Source: Sphingomonadaceae bacterium (GTDB taxonomy: Bacteria; Pseudomonadota; Alphaproteobacteria; Sphingomonadales; Sphingomonadaceae). Taken from it: a DNA stretch of 64,000 nt. The position numbers and the translations under genes are program-made. The stretch covers positions 18,807 through 82,806 of the forward strand of contig JAJTEF010000008.1 of the NCBI GenBank assembly GCA_021300355.1. Direction: 5' to 3'. Every line of letters begins with the position of its first letter. The first letter of the stretch is position 1. Below, one piece after another: positions 20,101 to 28,515 of this stretch. The notes beneath the pieces are model-generated. The model did not search any database. It was not told the origin of the DNA and saw nothing but the letters and a program-made list of their open reading frames with translations.

Positions 20101-20627
20101 GATTTTTTCCTGCTCCATGCCCCGCCAGGGTTAACTCGGTTCCTGTTGCATCGATAGGTAGGAGGCGGCCTTTGATATTGCCTAAAGCAGTTTGGTAAAC
20201 AGGTGGTTTATCCGTTTTTTCTGGTCCGGATTTTTGCCAAAATGAGCCCCCCACCGCGCGTTCGGCATTGGGGGCCGCCGCGAAACAGTGAATTCGGGCA
20301 GCGAGATCGTCGGGTTCCGGCGCGCCACATTGATCGGCCTGGTGAAGGAACCGGACCGTCCGGCTGTTCGCTTGACGCAAGCGGGCAGCATCAAGGGCGG
20401 ATTGCCTGTCCTTCCGGCTGATATCCGAATCGTGGCGTAACGCGTGATGGGGAAAATTCATTTCCATGGCGCTGTTATAGCACCAGATGTTCTAACAATG
20501 GGTAAAGGCGATCTTCAAAGAATGTTAGGCAAGGTTAACAGCCATGCGACCTCTCCGTTCGCGGTCCCGCGTGGATTCTTACGGAAAACTGGCTTTTGGA
20601 AGTTCAAGCCATTAGGGAGGCAGGCAC
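20101..20627. other. Intergenic region between sciP and mnmA
   Basis: About 530 bp between divergent genes without a convincing gene. Competing ORFs exist: a 124-codon minus-strand ORF that runs into the sciP start (looks random in composition), a 72-codon plus ORF, and a 51-codon plus ORF from a GTG at 20288 to 20440 (SEIVGFRRATLIGLVKEP) with the most coding-like third-position GC of about 74%. GANTC (CcrM-type) sites occur at about 20425 and 20574, possibly relevant to cell-cycle control of sciP. Confidence 0.4.
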
Positions 20628-21752
20628 ATGACTGACGATATTTATCATTCTGATTTTCAACTCGGGCCCGATCTTGCCGGCAAACGAATCGTTGTTGCGA
20701 TGTCGGGCGGCGTCGATTCGTCTGTGGTTGCGGCGCTGGCTGCGCGGTCGGGCGCCGAAACCATTGGCGTGACGCTGCAACTATATGACCATGGCAGCGC
20801 GGTAAAACGCGCCGGTGCCTGCTGCGCGGGGCAGGATATTCGGGACGCGCGCGCCGTTGCCGATAAATTGGGGATCGCGCATTATGTGTTCGATCATGAA
20901 AGCCAGTTTCGCGAATCGGTCATCGACCATTTTGCCGATGAATATATGGCGGGCCGCACACCCATTCCGTGCGTTCGGTGCAACATGGGTGTGAAATTTA
21001 CCGACCTGTTCCGGCTGGCCCGCGAGCTTGGGGCAGATTGCCTTGCCACGGGCCATTATGTGCGCCGCGTTGAGGGACTGGCCGGTGCGGAATTGCATCG
21101 CGCTTTTGATCCTGCACGCGACCAGAGCTATTTCCTGTTTGCAACGACGCAACATCAGCTTGATTATTTGCGTTTCCCATTGGGCGGCATGCCCAAGCCG
21201 CATGTGCGCGCGATTGCGCAGGAAATGGGCCTCGTCGTAGCCATGAAACCCGACAGTCAGGACATCTGCTTTGTGCCCGATGGCGATTATGCCAGCGTCG
21301 TGCGCAAAATCCGTCCGGATGCAGAGGTCGGCGGTGATATCGTGCATCTGGATGGCCGCACGCTTGGCCAGCATAAGGGCCTGATCCATTACACCGTCGG
21401 GCAGCGCAAAGGGTTAGAGGTCGGCGGTCAGCCGGTGCCTTTATATGTCATCCGGCTTGACCCCGCCACGCAGCGCGTGATCGTTGGGCCGCGCGAAGCG
21501 CTGGCGGTGCAGGCTGCGCGCGTTATCGATGCCAATTGGCTGGCCAATATCGCAGACCGGCACGTGATGGCCAAGGTACGGTCAATGTCCCGCCCGGTTC
21601 CCGCCCGGATGGATGGCGAATGGTTGCGCTTTGATACGCCCGAATATGGCGTCGCGCCGGGGCAGGCTGCGGTATTATATGACGGTGATCGCGTGCTTGG
21701 CGGTGGCTGGATTGAGGAAACGATGGCGGTGGAAATGGCGACTGCCGCGTGA
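20628..21752 (+). CDS. mnmA: tRNA-specific 2-thiouridylase MnmA
   Basis: Adds the 2-thio group to uridine 34 of Glu, Gln and Lys tRNAs, using ATP and a relayed persulfide. The 374-residue product has the PP-loop SGGVDSS at about residues 26-32, the catalytic cysteines in [11 protein letters not shown] and [10 protein letters not shown], and the tRNA-binding GHYVRR segment. Start ATG has GGGAGG nearby upstream. Length and order normal. Confidence 0.96.
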   Translation: MTDDIYHSDFQLGPDLAGKRIVVAMSGGVDSSVVAALAARSGAETIGVTLQLYDHGSAVKRAGACCAGQDIRDARAVADKLGIAHYVFDHESQFRESVIDHFADEYMAGRTPIPCVRCNMGVKFTDLFRLARELGADCLATGHYVRRVEGLAGAELHRAFDPARDQSYFLFATTQHQLDYLRFPLGGMPKPHVRAIAQEMGLVVAMKPDSQDICFVPDGDYASVVRKIRPDAEVGGDIVHLDGRTLGQHKGLIHYTVGQRKGLEVGGQPVPLYVIRLDPATQRVIVGPREALAVQAARVIDANWLANIADRHVMAKVRSMSRPVPARMDGEWLRFDTPEYGVAPGQAAVLYDGDRVLGGGWIEETMAVEMATAA

Positions 21753-21785
21753 CATAATGTCGACTTCTTAGGGGGGACGAAGTTC

Positions 21786-22316
21786 ATGCATTTGGGAGAA
21801 GCACAGCGCGACATGCGCCGGGTATATGTCAACGGCGGGGTTGGTATCTTTGCATCGGGGCTTGTCTGGACATTGTCCGGACTGGTCACCATGAACATCA
21901 GCCTGATCGCTGGCATGGCGACGTTGTTCTTTGGCGGCATGGCCATTCATCCCATATCGGTTTTTCTGGCGCGTTCTGTTTATAGACGCGGCAAAACCCG
22001 ATCACCCAACCCAATGGAGACGCTGGCGTTGCAGTCGACGGCGTTTCTAATCATCGGCCTTGTCATTGCGTTTCTGGTCAGCAGCACGTTCAGCCAATGG
22101 TTCTTTTCCATCGCCTTGTTGACGGTTGCAGCGCGCTATCTGGTGTTCCAAACTGTGTACGGAATGCGCCTGTATCTTATACTTGGCGTCGTTTTGATGT
22201 TTATTGCCAGCTTGGCGTTCTGGATGCCGGGCGTTACGCCAGCGTTCATTGCGTTGACCGCCGGCTTCACTGAACTGCTGTGTTCTGCGTTCATCCTTGT
22301 GCCCGCAAAACGGTAG
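21786..22316 (+). CDS. Small multi-pass membrane protein (DUF7010-like)
   Basis: The 176-residue product has an N-terminal MHLGEAQRDMRRVYVNGGVG segment and about five membrane helices (GIFASGLVWTLSGLV, LIAGMATLFFGGMAI, FLIIGLVIAFLVS, LYLILGVVLMFIASLAFWM, FIALTAGFTELLCSAFILV). I associate the N-terminal block with the DUF7010 family, from memory. No function known. GGGGGG shortly upstream acts as ribosome site. Confidence 0.6.
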   Translation: MHLGEAQRDMRRVYVNGGVGIFASGLVWTLSGLVTMNISLIAGMATLFFGGMAIHPISVFLARSVYRRGKTRSPNPMETLALQSTAFLIIGLVIAFLVSSTFSQWFFSIALLTVAARYLVFQTVYGMRLYLILGVVLMFIASLAFWMPGVTPAFIALTAGFTELLCSAFILVPAKR

Positions 22317-22317
22317 G

Positions 22318-22692
22318 TTACAGCGCGTCTATTTCTGCCTGATTGAGCTGCATGCAGCCATTTGCGCCACGGCGTTCGGCAACCGCTTCGGCCAAAAAAG
22401 GAACAGACGCGTAAATGCGCTTGTTTTCGGGATCATCGCTGAGGCGTACGATTTCCAAGCCCTTTTCCTTGTCGGTCTCACAAGAGGCCATATCGCGGCC
22501 TTCGATATAGCGGCACGAACAGGTGATGTGCGCGCCATAAGCGGCGCCGAGGCGCGCTTGCCCTTTGATGCTGTTCCAATTCCACACGAGCCATAAAGCC
22601 GCGATCACGGCCAAGGCTGCGACGATTGTTTTTAGGGTCTTGAACCGTGGCTGCCGTGCTTTTGGTCCAGCTTTTGAAGTTGCGGTTGCCAT
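22318..22692 (-). CDS. Hypothetical protein with one membrane anchor
   Basis: The 124-residue product (MATATSK start) has a basic N-terminus, one membrane helix (TIVAALAVIAALWLVWNW, about 21-38) and a periplasmic domain with four or so cysteines (ITCSCRYIEGRDMASCETDKEK, GANGCMQLNQ). The start is fixed by GGAGGG five bases upstream; the ORF track's longer version from 22941 runs through the divergent lipoprotein gene. The C-S-C plus two cysteines could form disulfides. Unknown function. Confidence 0.68.
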   Translation of the reverse strand: MATATSKAGPKARQPRFKTLKTIVAALAVIAALWLVWNWNSIKGQARLGAAYGAHITCSCRYIEGRDMASCETDKEKGLEIVRLSDDPENKRIYASVPFLAEAVAERRGANGCMQLNQAEIDAL

Positions 22693-22723
22693 AGACCCTC
22701 CATTTGGTGCATCAAACTGCAAT

Positions 22724-23860
22724 ATGCCTAGAAACAATTTCCGCCGCGCCGCAACCGCTTTTTGTGCATTAACGGCACTTGCCCTCGCTGGATGCGGCGA
22801 AGAGCCGCCTGCAAAGCCCGTTGGCCCCGGCTTTACCCAGATCGCCGACGACGCAGTGGTGAGCCAAGAGAAGCTGGCCGATGCCATCGCGCCCTTTTTC
22901 GAAGATCCCGCTGTTGGCGAAACCCGCGCGCTGGTCGTCATGCAGGGTGGCCGGGTTGTTGCGGAACGTTATGCGCCGGGATACGGCCCTGACACGCGGT
23001 TGATTAGCTGGTCCATGGCCAAAAGCGTTACCGCTGTATTGGTTGGCATGATGGTGGCGGACGGTCGTCTTGCGCTGGATGAGCCCGCGATTGTCTCCGA
23101 ATGGCAAGCGCCGCGCGATAACCGCGCAAAAATAACGCTGCGGCATTTGCTGCATATGTCCTCAGGCCTCGACCACACCGAAATTGCTGAAGGTGATATT
23201 GAGATTTTCGATGCGGACACCCCGCGGATGCTGTTTCTGGATGGCCGCGAAAATGTTGCCCGTTATGCCGAAACACGGCCGCTTGAGGCCAATCCCGGCG
23301 AAAAATTCGAATATAGCACGGCAACGAGCCATATTCTTGCGGACATCATGACCCGGTCACTGACCGACAGTAAGGATCCGTTGGTGCGCCGCGACGCTAT
23401 GCTTGAATATGCCCGTGGGCGGCTTTTTGAGCCCTTGGGACTGACGAGCTTTGTCCCGGAATTCGACCGGAATGGCACCATGCTGGGCGGAAGCATGATC
23501 CATGGCACGGCACGCGACTGGGCGAAGTTCGGTGAATTCCTGCGCAATAACGGGTCGGTTCAGGCCGCGCAGTTGATGCCGACAAGCTGGATGCGCTTTA
23601 TGAAAACGCCAAGCCCGAATAACCGCAGCTATGGTGCGCATATCTGGCTGAACCGCACGGGAAATGACGCGCGCAATCAGGTCCTGTTCCCTGGAAAAGC
23701 GCCATCGGATGTGTTCGCCGCGCTCGGGCATCTGGGCCAATTCGTCGTGGTGTCACCGCAGCATCGGCTGACGATCGTGCGGCTTGGGATGACGCCCGAT
23801 GATCAATTGGATCCGGTCAACGACCAATTGGCGAAGCTCATTTCGGTTTTCCCGAAATGA
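22724..23860 (+). CDS. Serine hydrolase lipoprotein, class C beta-lactamase fold
   Basis: The 378-residue product has a lipoprotein signal (FCALTALALAGCGEEPP, Cys at lipobox LAGC). The beta-lactamase-like catalytic SxxK is SMAKS (about residues 97-101), the second motif is YSTATSH (Tyr-Ser), and the third is HLG (ALGHLGQFVVV) instead of KTG, which is common in esterase-like members. It probably acts on ester or amide bonds in the periplasm or outer membrane; true beta-lactam hydrolysis is unlikely. The ORF track start at 22565 is too early, since it overlaps the divergent gene. Confidence 0.82.
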   Translation: MPRNNFRRAATAFCALTALALAGCGEEPPAKPVGPGFTQIADDAVVSQEKLADAIAPFFEDPAVGETRALVVMQGGRVVAERYAPGYGPDTRLISWSMAKSVTAVLVGMMVADGRLALDEPAIVSEWQAPRDNRAKITLRHLLHMSSGLDHTEIAEGDIEIFDADTPRMLFLDGRENVARYAETRPLEANPGEKFEYSTATSHILADIMTRSLTDSKDPLVRRDAMLEYARGRLFEPLGLTSFVPEFDRNGTMLGGSMIHGTARDWAKFGEFLRNNGSVQAAQLMPTSWMRFMKTPSPNNRSYGAHIWLNRTGNDARNQVLFPGKAPSDVFAALGHLGQFVVVSPQHRLTIVRLGMTPDDQLDPVNDQLAKLISVFPK

Positions 23861-23873
23861 TAAAGTCTGATGA

Positions 23874-24164
23874 CTAGGCTTTGGCCACCGGTGCGTCGTC
23901 GCCAAGGTCTTCGAACCAAGCTTCGACAGGTCCGCTCAGCTTGATAAGCAATGGGTTGCCCTTGCGATCGCGTGCTTTGCCCGCCTGAACCTTAATCCAG
24001 CCTTCGGAAATGCAATATTCCTCAACAGTTGTGCGGATTTCGCCCTTGAAACGAATACCCACGCCGCGCGACAACAAATCGCCGTCGAAATGCGGGCTCA
24101 TCGGGTTAATCGACAAGTGATCGGGTGGGGTATCTGCCCCTGCAGCTTTGGTCTCTTCAGTCAT
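23874..24164 (-). CDS. DUF3297 family protein
   Basis: A 96-residue soluble protein with the DUF3297 signature DHLSINPMSPHFD, RGVGIRFKGE and VEEYCISEGWIKV, then GNPLLIKLSGPVEAWFED. Function unknown. The chosen ATG (MTEETKA) is the family-like start; 12 extra codons upstream are possible but would overlap the next gene's promoter region. Convergent with the serine hydrolase. Confidence 0.82.
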   Translation of the reverse strand: MTEETKAAGADTPPDHLSINPMSPHFDGDLLSRGVGIRFKGEIRTTVEEYCISEGWIKVQAGKARDRKGNPLLIKLSGPVEAWFEDLGDDAPVAKA

Positions 24165-24229
24165 GCGCGCGGCTTTGCCGCAAAGCATAGCACTTGGCAA
24201 TATGGCGCGGGCAGTGCAGGAGCTTCAAA

Positions 24230-25441
24230 ATGGCAATTTCGAACAACTATGATGTAATAATTTTGGGCGCTGGTGGCGCTGGACTGATGTGTGCGCTGAC
24301 CGCAGGGCAACGCGGACGGCGCGTGCTGGTGATTGACCATGCAACGGGACCGGGCAAGAAAATCCTGATTTCCGGCGGTGGCAGGTGCAATTTCACCAAC
24401 GTCAACGCGACAACGGTCCATGCGCAAGAACGCTATTTGTCCGCCAACCCGCATTTTTCGAAGTCGGCATTGGGACGGTACACGCCGCAGGACTTTATCG
24501 AACTGGTGCGCAGCTACGGCATCGCCTTTCATGAAAAAACGCTTGGCCAATTGTTCTGTGACGGATCCGCGCGCCAGATTGTCGAAATGCTCATGGAAGA
24601 ATGCGACCGGTCACAAACGCTTGGCGGCCGCGTGGACTTTGCATTCAATTCCCCTGTCGGCGAGATATCGCACGACGGCAGCGTCTATCATGTCATGTAT
24701 AACGGCCTGCGCGCATCTGCCGCGTCTTTGGTCATTGCCACGGGCGGCCCAAGCATTCCGAAAATGGGTGCGACGGCATTTGCGTATGATCTGGGCCGGC
24801 AATTTGGACTGAAGATTGTCGAGCCAAGGCCGGCCTTGGTGCCGCTGACGCTCGGCGGGGATGATGTGCTGTTCCGCGAACTGTCGGGCGTATCGGCTGA
24901 GGTCGTTGCGCAGCATGGCAAAACGGCATTCCGCGAAGCAGCCCTGTTCACCCACCGCGGACTAAGTGGCCCTGCGGTGCTTCAGATCAGCAGCTATTGG
25001 CGGCCCGGTGACCGTGTTGGGATCGATTTCCTGCCGGATCATGATGCGCCGGCATGGTTGTTGTCCGAAAAGCGGGCCCGACCGAAGGCGACGCTGAAAT
25101 CGACGCTCGATCGGGTCCTTTCGGCCCGACTGGCGGAGGCTTTGGCAGATAAGCTTGCGCTGCAAGGGAACCTTGCCGACCAAAGCGATCGTAAGCTGGC
25201 AGAGGCAGGCGCATTGCTCGATTGTTGGCCGTTCGTGCCCAATGGCAGCGAGGGCTATGCCAAAGCCGAGGTCACGCTTGGTGGGATCAGCACCGACGGC
25301 CTGTCGCAACAGACAATGGAAGCCAAGAAAATGCCGGGGCTGTTTTGCATCGGCGAGGCTGTGGATGTCACTGGCTGGCTGGGCGGCTATAACTTCCAAT
25401 GGGCATGGGCGAGCGGCGTCGCTGCGGGTGAAGCGGTTTAG
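24230..25441 (+). CDS. HI0933-like FAD-dependent oxidoreductase
   Basis: The 403-residue flavoprotein of the HI0933/BaiN type has a dinucleotide-binding motif VIILGAGGAGLMCAL near the N-terminus, the family block GKKILISGGGRCNFTN, and the C-terminal GLFCIGEAVDVTGWLGGYNFQWAW. The reaction is not known for most members. AGGAG at 24218-24222 fixes the ATG at 24230; the ORF track start is 12 codons too early. Confidence 0.88.
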   Translation: MAISNNYDVIILGAGGAGLMCALTAGQRGRRVLVIDHATGPGKKILISGGGRCNFTNVNATTVHAQERYLSANPHFSKSALGRYTPQDFIELVRSYGIAFHEKTLGQLFCDGSARQIVEMLMEECDRSQTLGGRVDFAFNSPVGEISHDGSVYHVMYNGLRASAASLVIATGGPSIPKMGATAFAYDLGRQFGLKIVEPRPALVPLTLGGDDVLFRELSGVSAEVVAQHGKTAFREAALFTHRGLSGPAVLQISSYWRPGDRVGIDFLPDHDAPAWLLSEKRARPKATLKSTLDRVLSARLAEALADKLALQGNLADQSDRKLAEAGALLDCWPFVPNGSEGYAKAEVTLGGISTDGLSQQTMEAKKMPGLFCIGEAVDVTGWLGGYNFQWAWASGVAAGEAV

Positions 25442-25497
25442 CGTTTTGGTATGACGGCGGCATTCCGTTTCTAAGCAAACCGGATAGTCCGAATACG

Positions 25498-25527
25498 AAA
25501 AGGGCGCCAAAGTGGCGCCCTTTTTTG
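25498..25527. terminator. Bidirectional terminator between flavoprotein gene and typA
   Basis: Perfect 9-bp stem AGGGCGCCA/TGGCGCCCT with a 3-base loop, followed by six T on the plus strand and preceded by four A. It ends the flavoprotein transcript and, two bases beyond the typA stop, can also end typA in the other direction. Confidence 0.92.
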
Positions 25528-25528
25528 T

Positions 25529-27349
25529 TTATGCAGCCTGTTTGGCGCGTGATGCTTTTTTCCGCTCGTTTGGATCCAGCAAACGCTTGCGCAAGCGGAT
25601 GTTCTTTGGCGTGACCTCAACCATTTCATCGTCATCGATATAAGCAATGGCTTGCTCAAGCGTGAGACGCTTTGGCGGGGTGAGGCGGATGGCGTCGTCC
25701 TTGCCGGTCGAACGGAAGTTCGTCAGCTGCTTCGACTTCATTGGGTTCACTTCCAAATCGTCTGGCTTGGCGTTTTCGCCGATGATCATGCCTTCGTACA
25801 AAGCTTCACCGGGCGATACCATCAAGATGCCACGTTCTTCCAATGGGCCGAGCGCGTACGCAACGGCTTCACCCGCACCATTTGAAATCAGAACGCCGTT
25901 CTTGCGGCCTTCGATTGCGCCACGATGTGGGCCATATTTTTCGAACAAGCGGTTCATGATGCCCGTGCCGCGCGTGTCGGACAGGAATTCGCCATGGTAA
26001 CCGATCAGGCCGCGTGATGGCGCGCTGAAGGTGATGCGGGTCTTGCCGCCACCTGATGGACGCATGTCGGTAAGGTCGCCCTTACGCACGGCCATTTTTT
26101 CAACGACTGTACCGGAATATTCATCATCAACGTCGATGACGACCGTTTCATATGGCTCGGTCTTCTGGCCATTTTCGTCTTCGCGGAACAGCACGCGTGG
26201 GCGGCTGATGCCAAGTTCAAAGCCTTCGCGGCGCATCGTTTCAATAAGAACGCCCAGCTGAAGTTCGCCGCGGCCAGCGACTTCAAAGCTGTCCTTGTCT
26301 TCGGCTTCGGTAATACGGACGGCGACGTTGCTTTCAGCTTCGCGCATCAGACGGTCGCGGATCATGCGGCTCGTAACCTTCGTGCCTTCACGGCCAGCCA
26401 TCGGGCTGTCGTTCACCGAAAAACGCATCGACAATGTTGGCGGATCGATAGGCTGCGCTTGCAATGGCTCAGTTACCGTGGGTTCGGCAATCGTGTCGGC
26501 CACAGTCGCGGTGGTCAAACCGGCGATCGAAATAATGTCGCCAGCCTTCGCTTCGTCAACAGGAACGCGCTCAAGACCACGGAAGGACATGATCTTGGAT
26601 GCACGGCCGGTTTCGACAACCTTGCCGTCGGGGTTCAATGCGTGGATCTGTTGGTTCACCTTGACGGTACCCGACAGCACGAGGCCAGTCAGGATACGGC
26701 CAAGGAAGTTGTCGCGGTCAAGCAAGGTGACAAGCATCTTGAACTCGCCATCAACGTCGGCCTTTGGCTCTGGAACATGGCTGACGATGGTTTCGAACAT
26801 CGGGGTCAGCGTGCCTTCGCGTGCGCTTGGGTCCGTCGACGCATAGCCATTGCGGCCCGATGCATAGAGCACAGGGAAATCGAGCTGCTCATCGGTGGCA
26901 TCCAGCGAAACGAACAGGTCGAACACTTCGTCCAACACTTCCTGAATACGCTCGTCAGGACGGTCGATCTTGTTGACGACGACGATTGGCTTCAAACCAA
27001 GGGCCAAGGCCTTTCCGGTAACGAACTTCGTCTGTGGCATCGCGCCTTCGGAGGAATCGACGAGCAGGATAACGCCGTCGACCATCGAGAGGATGCGCTC
27101 AACTTCGCCGCCAAAGTCGGCGTGGCCCGGGGTGTCGACGATGTTGATGCGGGTTTCGTTCCATTCGACCGATGTGCACTTGGCAAGAATGGTGATGCCG
27201 CGTTCTTTTTCGAGGTCGTTGGAATCCATGGCGCGTTCTTCGATGCGCTGGTTGTCGCGGAAGGTACCAGACTGACGAAACAGTTGGTCAACAAGGGTGG
27301 TTTTGCCGTGATCGACGTGCGCGATGATGGCGATATTACGCAATGACAT
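25529..27349 (-). CDS. typA: Translational GTPase TypA/BipA
   Basis: Ribosome-associated GTPase linked to 50S subunit assembly and stress growth. The 606-residue product has G1 [14 protein letters not shown], the G3 [15 protein letters not shown] and G4 VVNKIDRPD, followed by the EF-Tu domain II, EF-G-like domains and the TypA-specific C-terminus with [17 protein letters not shown]. Complete. The start lies back-to-back with the symporter region; a 6-bp inverted repeat (GCAACA/TGTTGC, 27435-27453) lies in between. Confidence 0.97.
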   Translation of the reverse strand: MSLRNIAIIAHVDHGKTTLVDQLFRQSGTFRDNQRIEERAMDSNDLEKERGITILAKCTSVEWNETRINIVDTPGHADFGGEVERILSMVDGVILLVDSSEGAMPQTKFVTGKALALGLKPIVVVNKIDRPDERIQEVLDEVFDLFVSLDATDEQLDFPVLYASGRNGYASTDPSAREGTLTPMFETIVSHVPEPKADVDGEFKMLVTLLDRDNFLGRILTGLVLSGTVKVNQQIHALNPDGKVVETGRASKIMSFRGLERVPVDEAKAGDIISIAGLTTATVADTIAEPTVTEPLQAQPIDPPTLSMRFSVNDSPMAGREGTKVTSRMIRDRLMREAESNVAVRITEAEDKDSFEVAGRGELQLGVLIETMRREGFELGISRPRVLFREDENGQKTEPYETVVIDVDDEYSGTVVEKMAVRKGDLTDMRPSGGGKTRITFSAPSRGLIGYHGEFLSDTRGTGIMNRLFEKYGPHRGAIEGRKNGVLISNGAGEAVAYALGPLEERGILMVSPGEALYEGMIIGENAKPDDLEVNPMKSKQLTNFRSTGKDDAIRLTPPKRLTLEQAIAYIDDDEMVEVTPKNIRLRKRLLDPNERKKASRAKQAA

Positions 27350-27484
27350 TTAGAAATGGGCCTTTTGGAAGGTCGTCATGGTAGCCACATGCCACCAGAT
27401 TCTCGCGGGCCCTTAACCCAATATGTTTTGCGGCGCAACATCGCTGGTGTTGCAATAGGCGATTGTTCAGGTCAAAGCGTCGCC

Positions 27485-28447
27485 ATGATTGCCCGTATCT
27501 TTGCTGACCGCTTCGTTCTTTTGCTGCTTGGCACGATATTGCTGGCAAGCTTTCTACCCGTGCGTGGGGCGGCTGCCAATATTGCGGCCATGATCTCGTC
27601 CGCCGCGATTTTCGTGCTCTTTTTCCTGAACGGTGTCCGGTTGCCGCGGCAAGAGGTCGTCAACGGCGTGCGCAATTGGCGGCTGCAGGGCGCGATTTTC
27701 CTGTTTGTATTTGGGGTAATGTCCGCCGCTGGATTAATGCTGTCGCATATTTTCGACAATGTCCTACCGGCCACGCTGGCGCTCGGCATATTGTTCACCG
27801 GCATTTTGCCATCAACGGTGCAGTCGGCTGCTGCCTATTGCGCATTGGCCAAAGGCAATGTTGCAGCATCGGTGGTGGCAGCCGCGTTGATTAACCTTGT
27901 CGGTGTGGTCCTTTCGCCCGTGCTGTTCGCTTTGCTGGCGCATGTGGGCGAAGGCAGCGTGTCGGGTGAAGCCGTGGGACGGATTGCATTGATCTTGCTG
28001 CTGCCCTTTGCACTTGGCCAGATGATGCAGCGTTGGTTCAAGCCATGGGTTGATGGGCACAAATCGCTCGCGACATGGATGGACCGCGTGTCGATTGCCA
28101 TTGCGGTCTATGTCGCGTTTTCAGGCGCAGTGGTTGCGGGTATCTGGAGCATTGTGCGCGGTGACGAGCTGGCTTGGCTGGCGGTGGCGCTGTCGATCAT
28201 GCTGGTCATCGGCTTTGGCGGTGCGTGGGCGTTGGGCGGGGTCATGAAACTGCCGCGCGGTGACCGGATTACCATGCTGTTTTCAGGCGGGCAGAAAAGC
28301 ATCGCCATTGGCGCCCCGCTGGCTGCAACGATATTCCCACCAGCGATTGCTGGCATGGTGCTGTTACCGACGCTGGCGTACCATATGGCGCAGTTGATAT
28401 TGTCGGCACCCATGGCGACGCATTTGGCTGCGGATAAAAAACCGTAG
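27485..28447 (+). CDS. Bile acid:sodium symporter-like transporter
   Basis: The 320-residue product with 9-10 predicted membrane helices resembles the SBF-like group of the bile acid:Na+ symporter family (YfeH type). The family block ILFTGILPSTVQSAAAYCALAKGN and the later GGQKSIAIGAPLAATIFP fit the two crossed helices of the Na+ site. The ORF track start (27356) adds 43 mostly non-hydrophobic residues that look like non-coding sequence, so the ATG at 27485 (MIARIFADRF) is preferred. Substrate unknown. The 3' end is followed by a REP-type repeat. Confidence 0.82.
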   Translation: MIARIFADRFVLLLLGTILLASFLPVRGAAANIAAMISSAAIFVLFFLNGVRLPRQEVVNGVRNWRLQGAIFLFVFGVMSAAGLMLSHIFDNVLPATLALGILFTGILPSTVQSAAAYCALAKGNVAASVVAAALINLVGVVLSPVLFALLAHVGEGSVSGEAVGRIALILLLPFALGQMMQRWFKPWVDGHKSLATWMDRVSIAIAVYVAFSGAVVAGIWSIVRGDELAWLAVALSIMLVIGFGGAWALGGVMKLPRGDRITMLFSGGQKSIAIGAPLAATIFPPAIAGMVLLPTLAYHMAQLILSAPMATHLAADKKP

Positions 28448-28509
28448 TGCTGAGCCTGTCGAAGCACGCCCCACGGATAGGCGCCCTTCGACAGGCTCAG
28501 GGCTACGGT
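28441..28509. repeat. REP/BIME-type repeat, copy 1
   Basis: ACCGTAG and CTACGGT bracket two facing stem-loops, GTGCT-gagcctgtcga-AGCAC and GCCCT-tcgacaggctc-AGGGC. The 69-bp unit lies between two convergent genes and matches the reverse complement of copy 2 (33688-33756) over its whole length with few differences. Confidence 0.9.
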
Positions 28510-28515
28510 GAATGT

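Noticed and set aside
20093-20467. 124-codon minus ORF overlapping the sciP start
   Set aside because: Composition looks random, it overlaps the sciP start in another frame, and no domain is recognisable.
22724-23860. True beta-lactamase
   Set aside because: The third motif is HLG rather than KTG and the protein is a lipoprotein with an esterase-like pattern.
26459-27346. 295-codon plus ORF opposite typA, and similar long antisense ORFs (for example 14301-15128, 32464-33555)
   Set aside because: They mirror strongly conserved genes on the other strand; GC-rich codon use creates long shadows.
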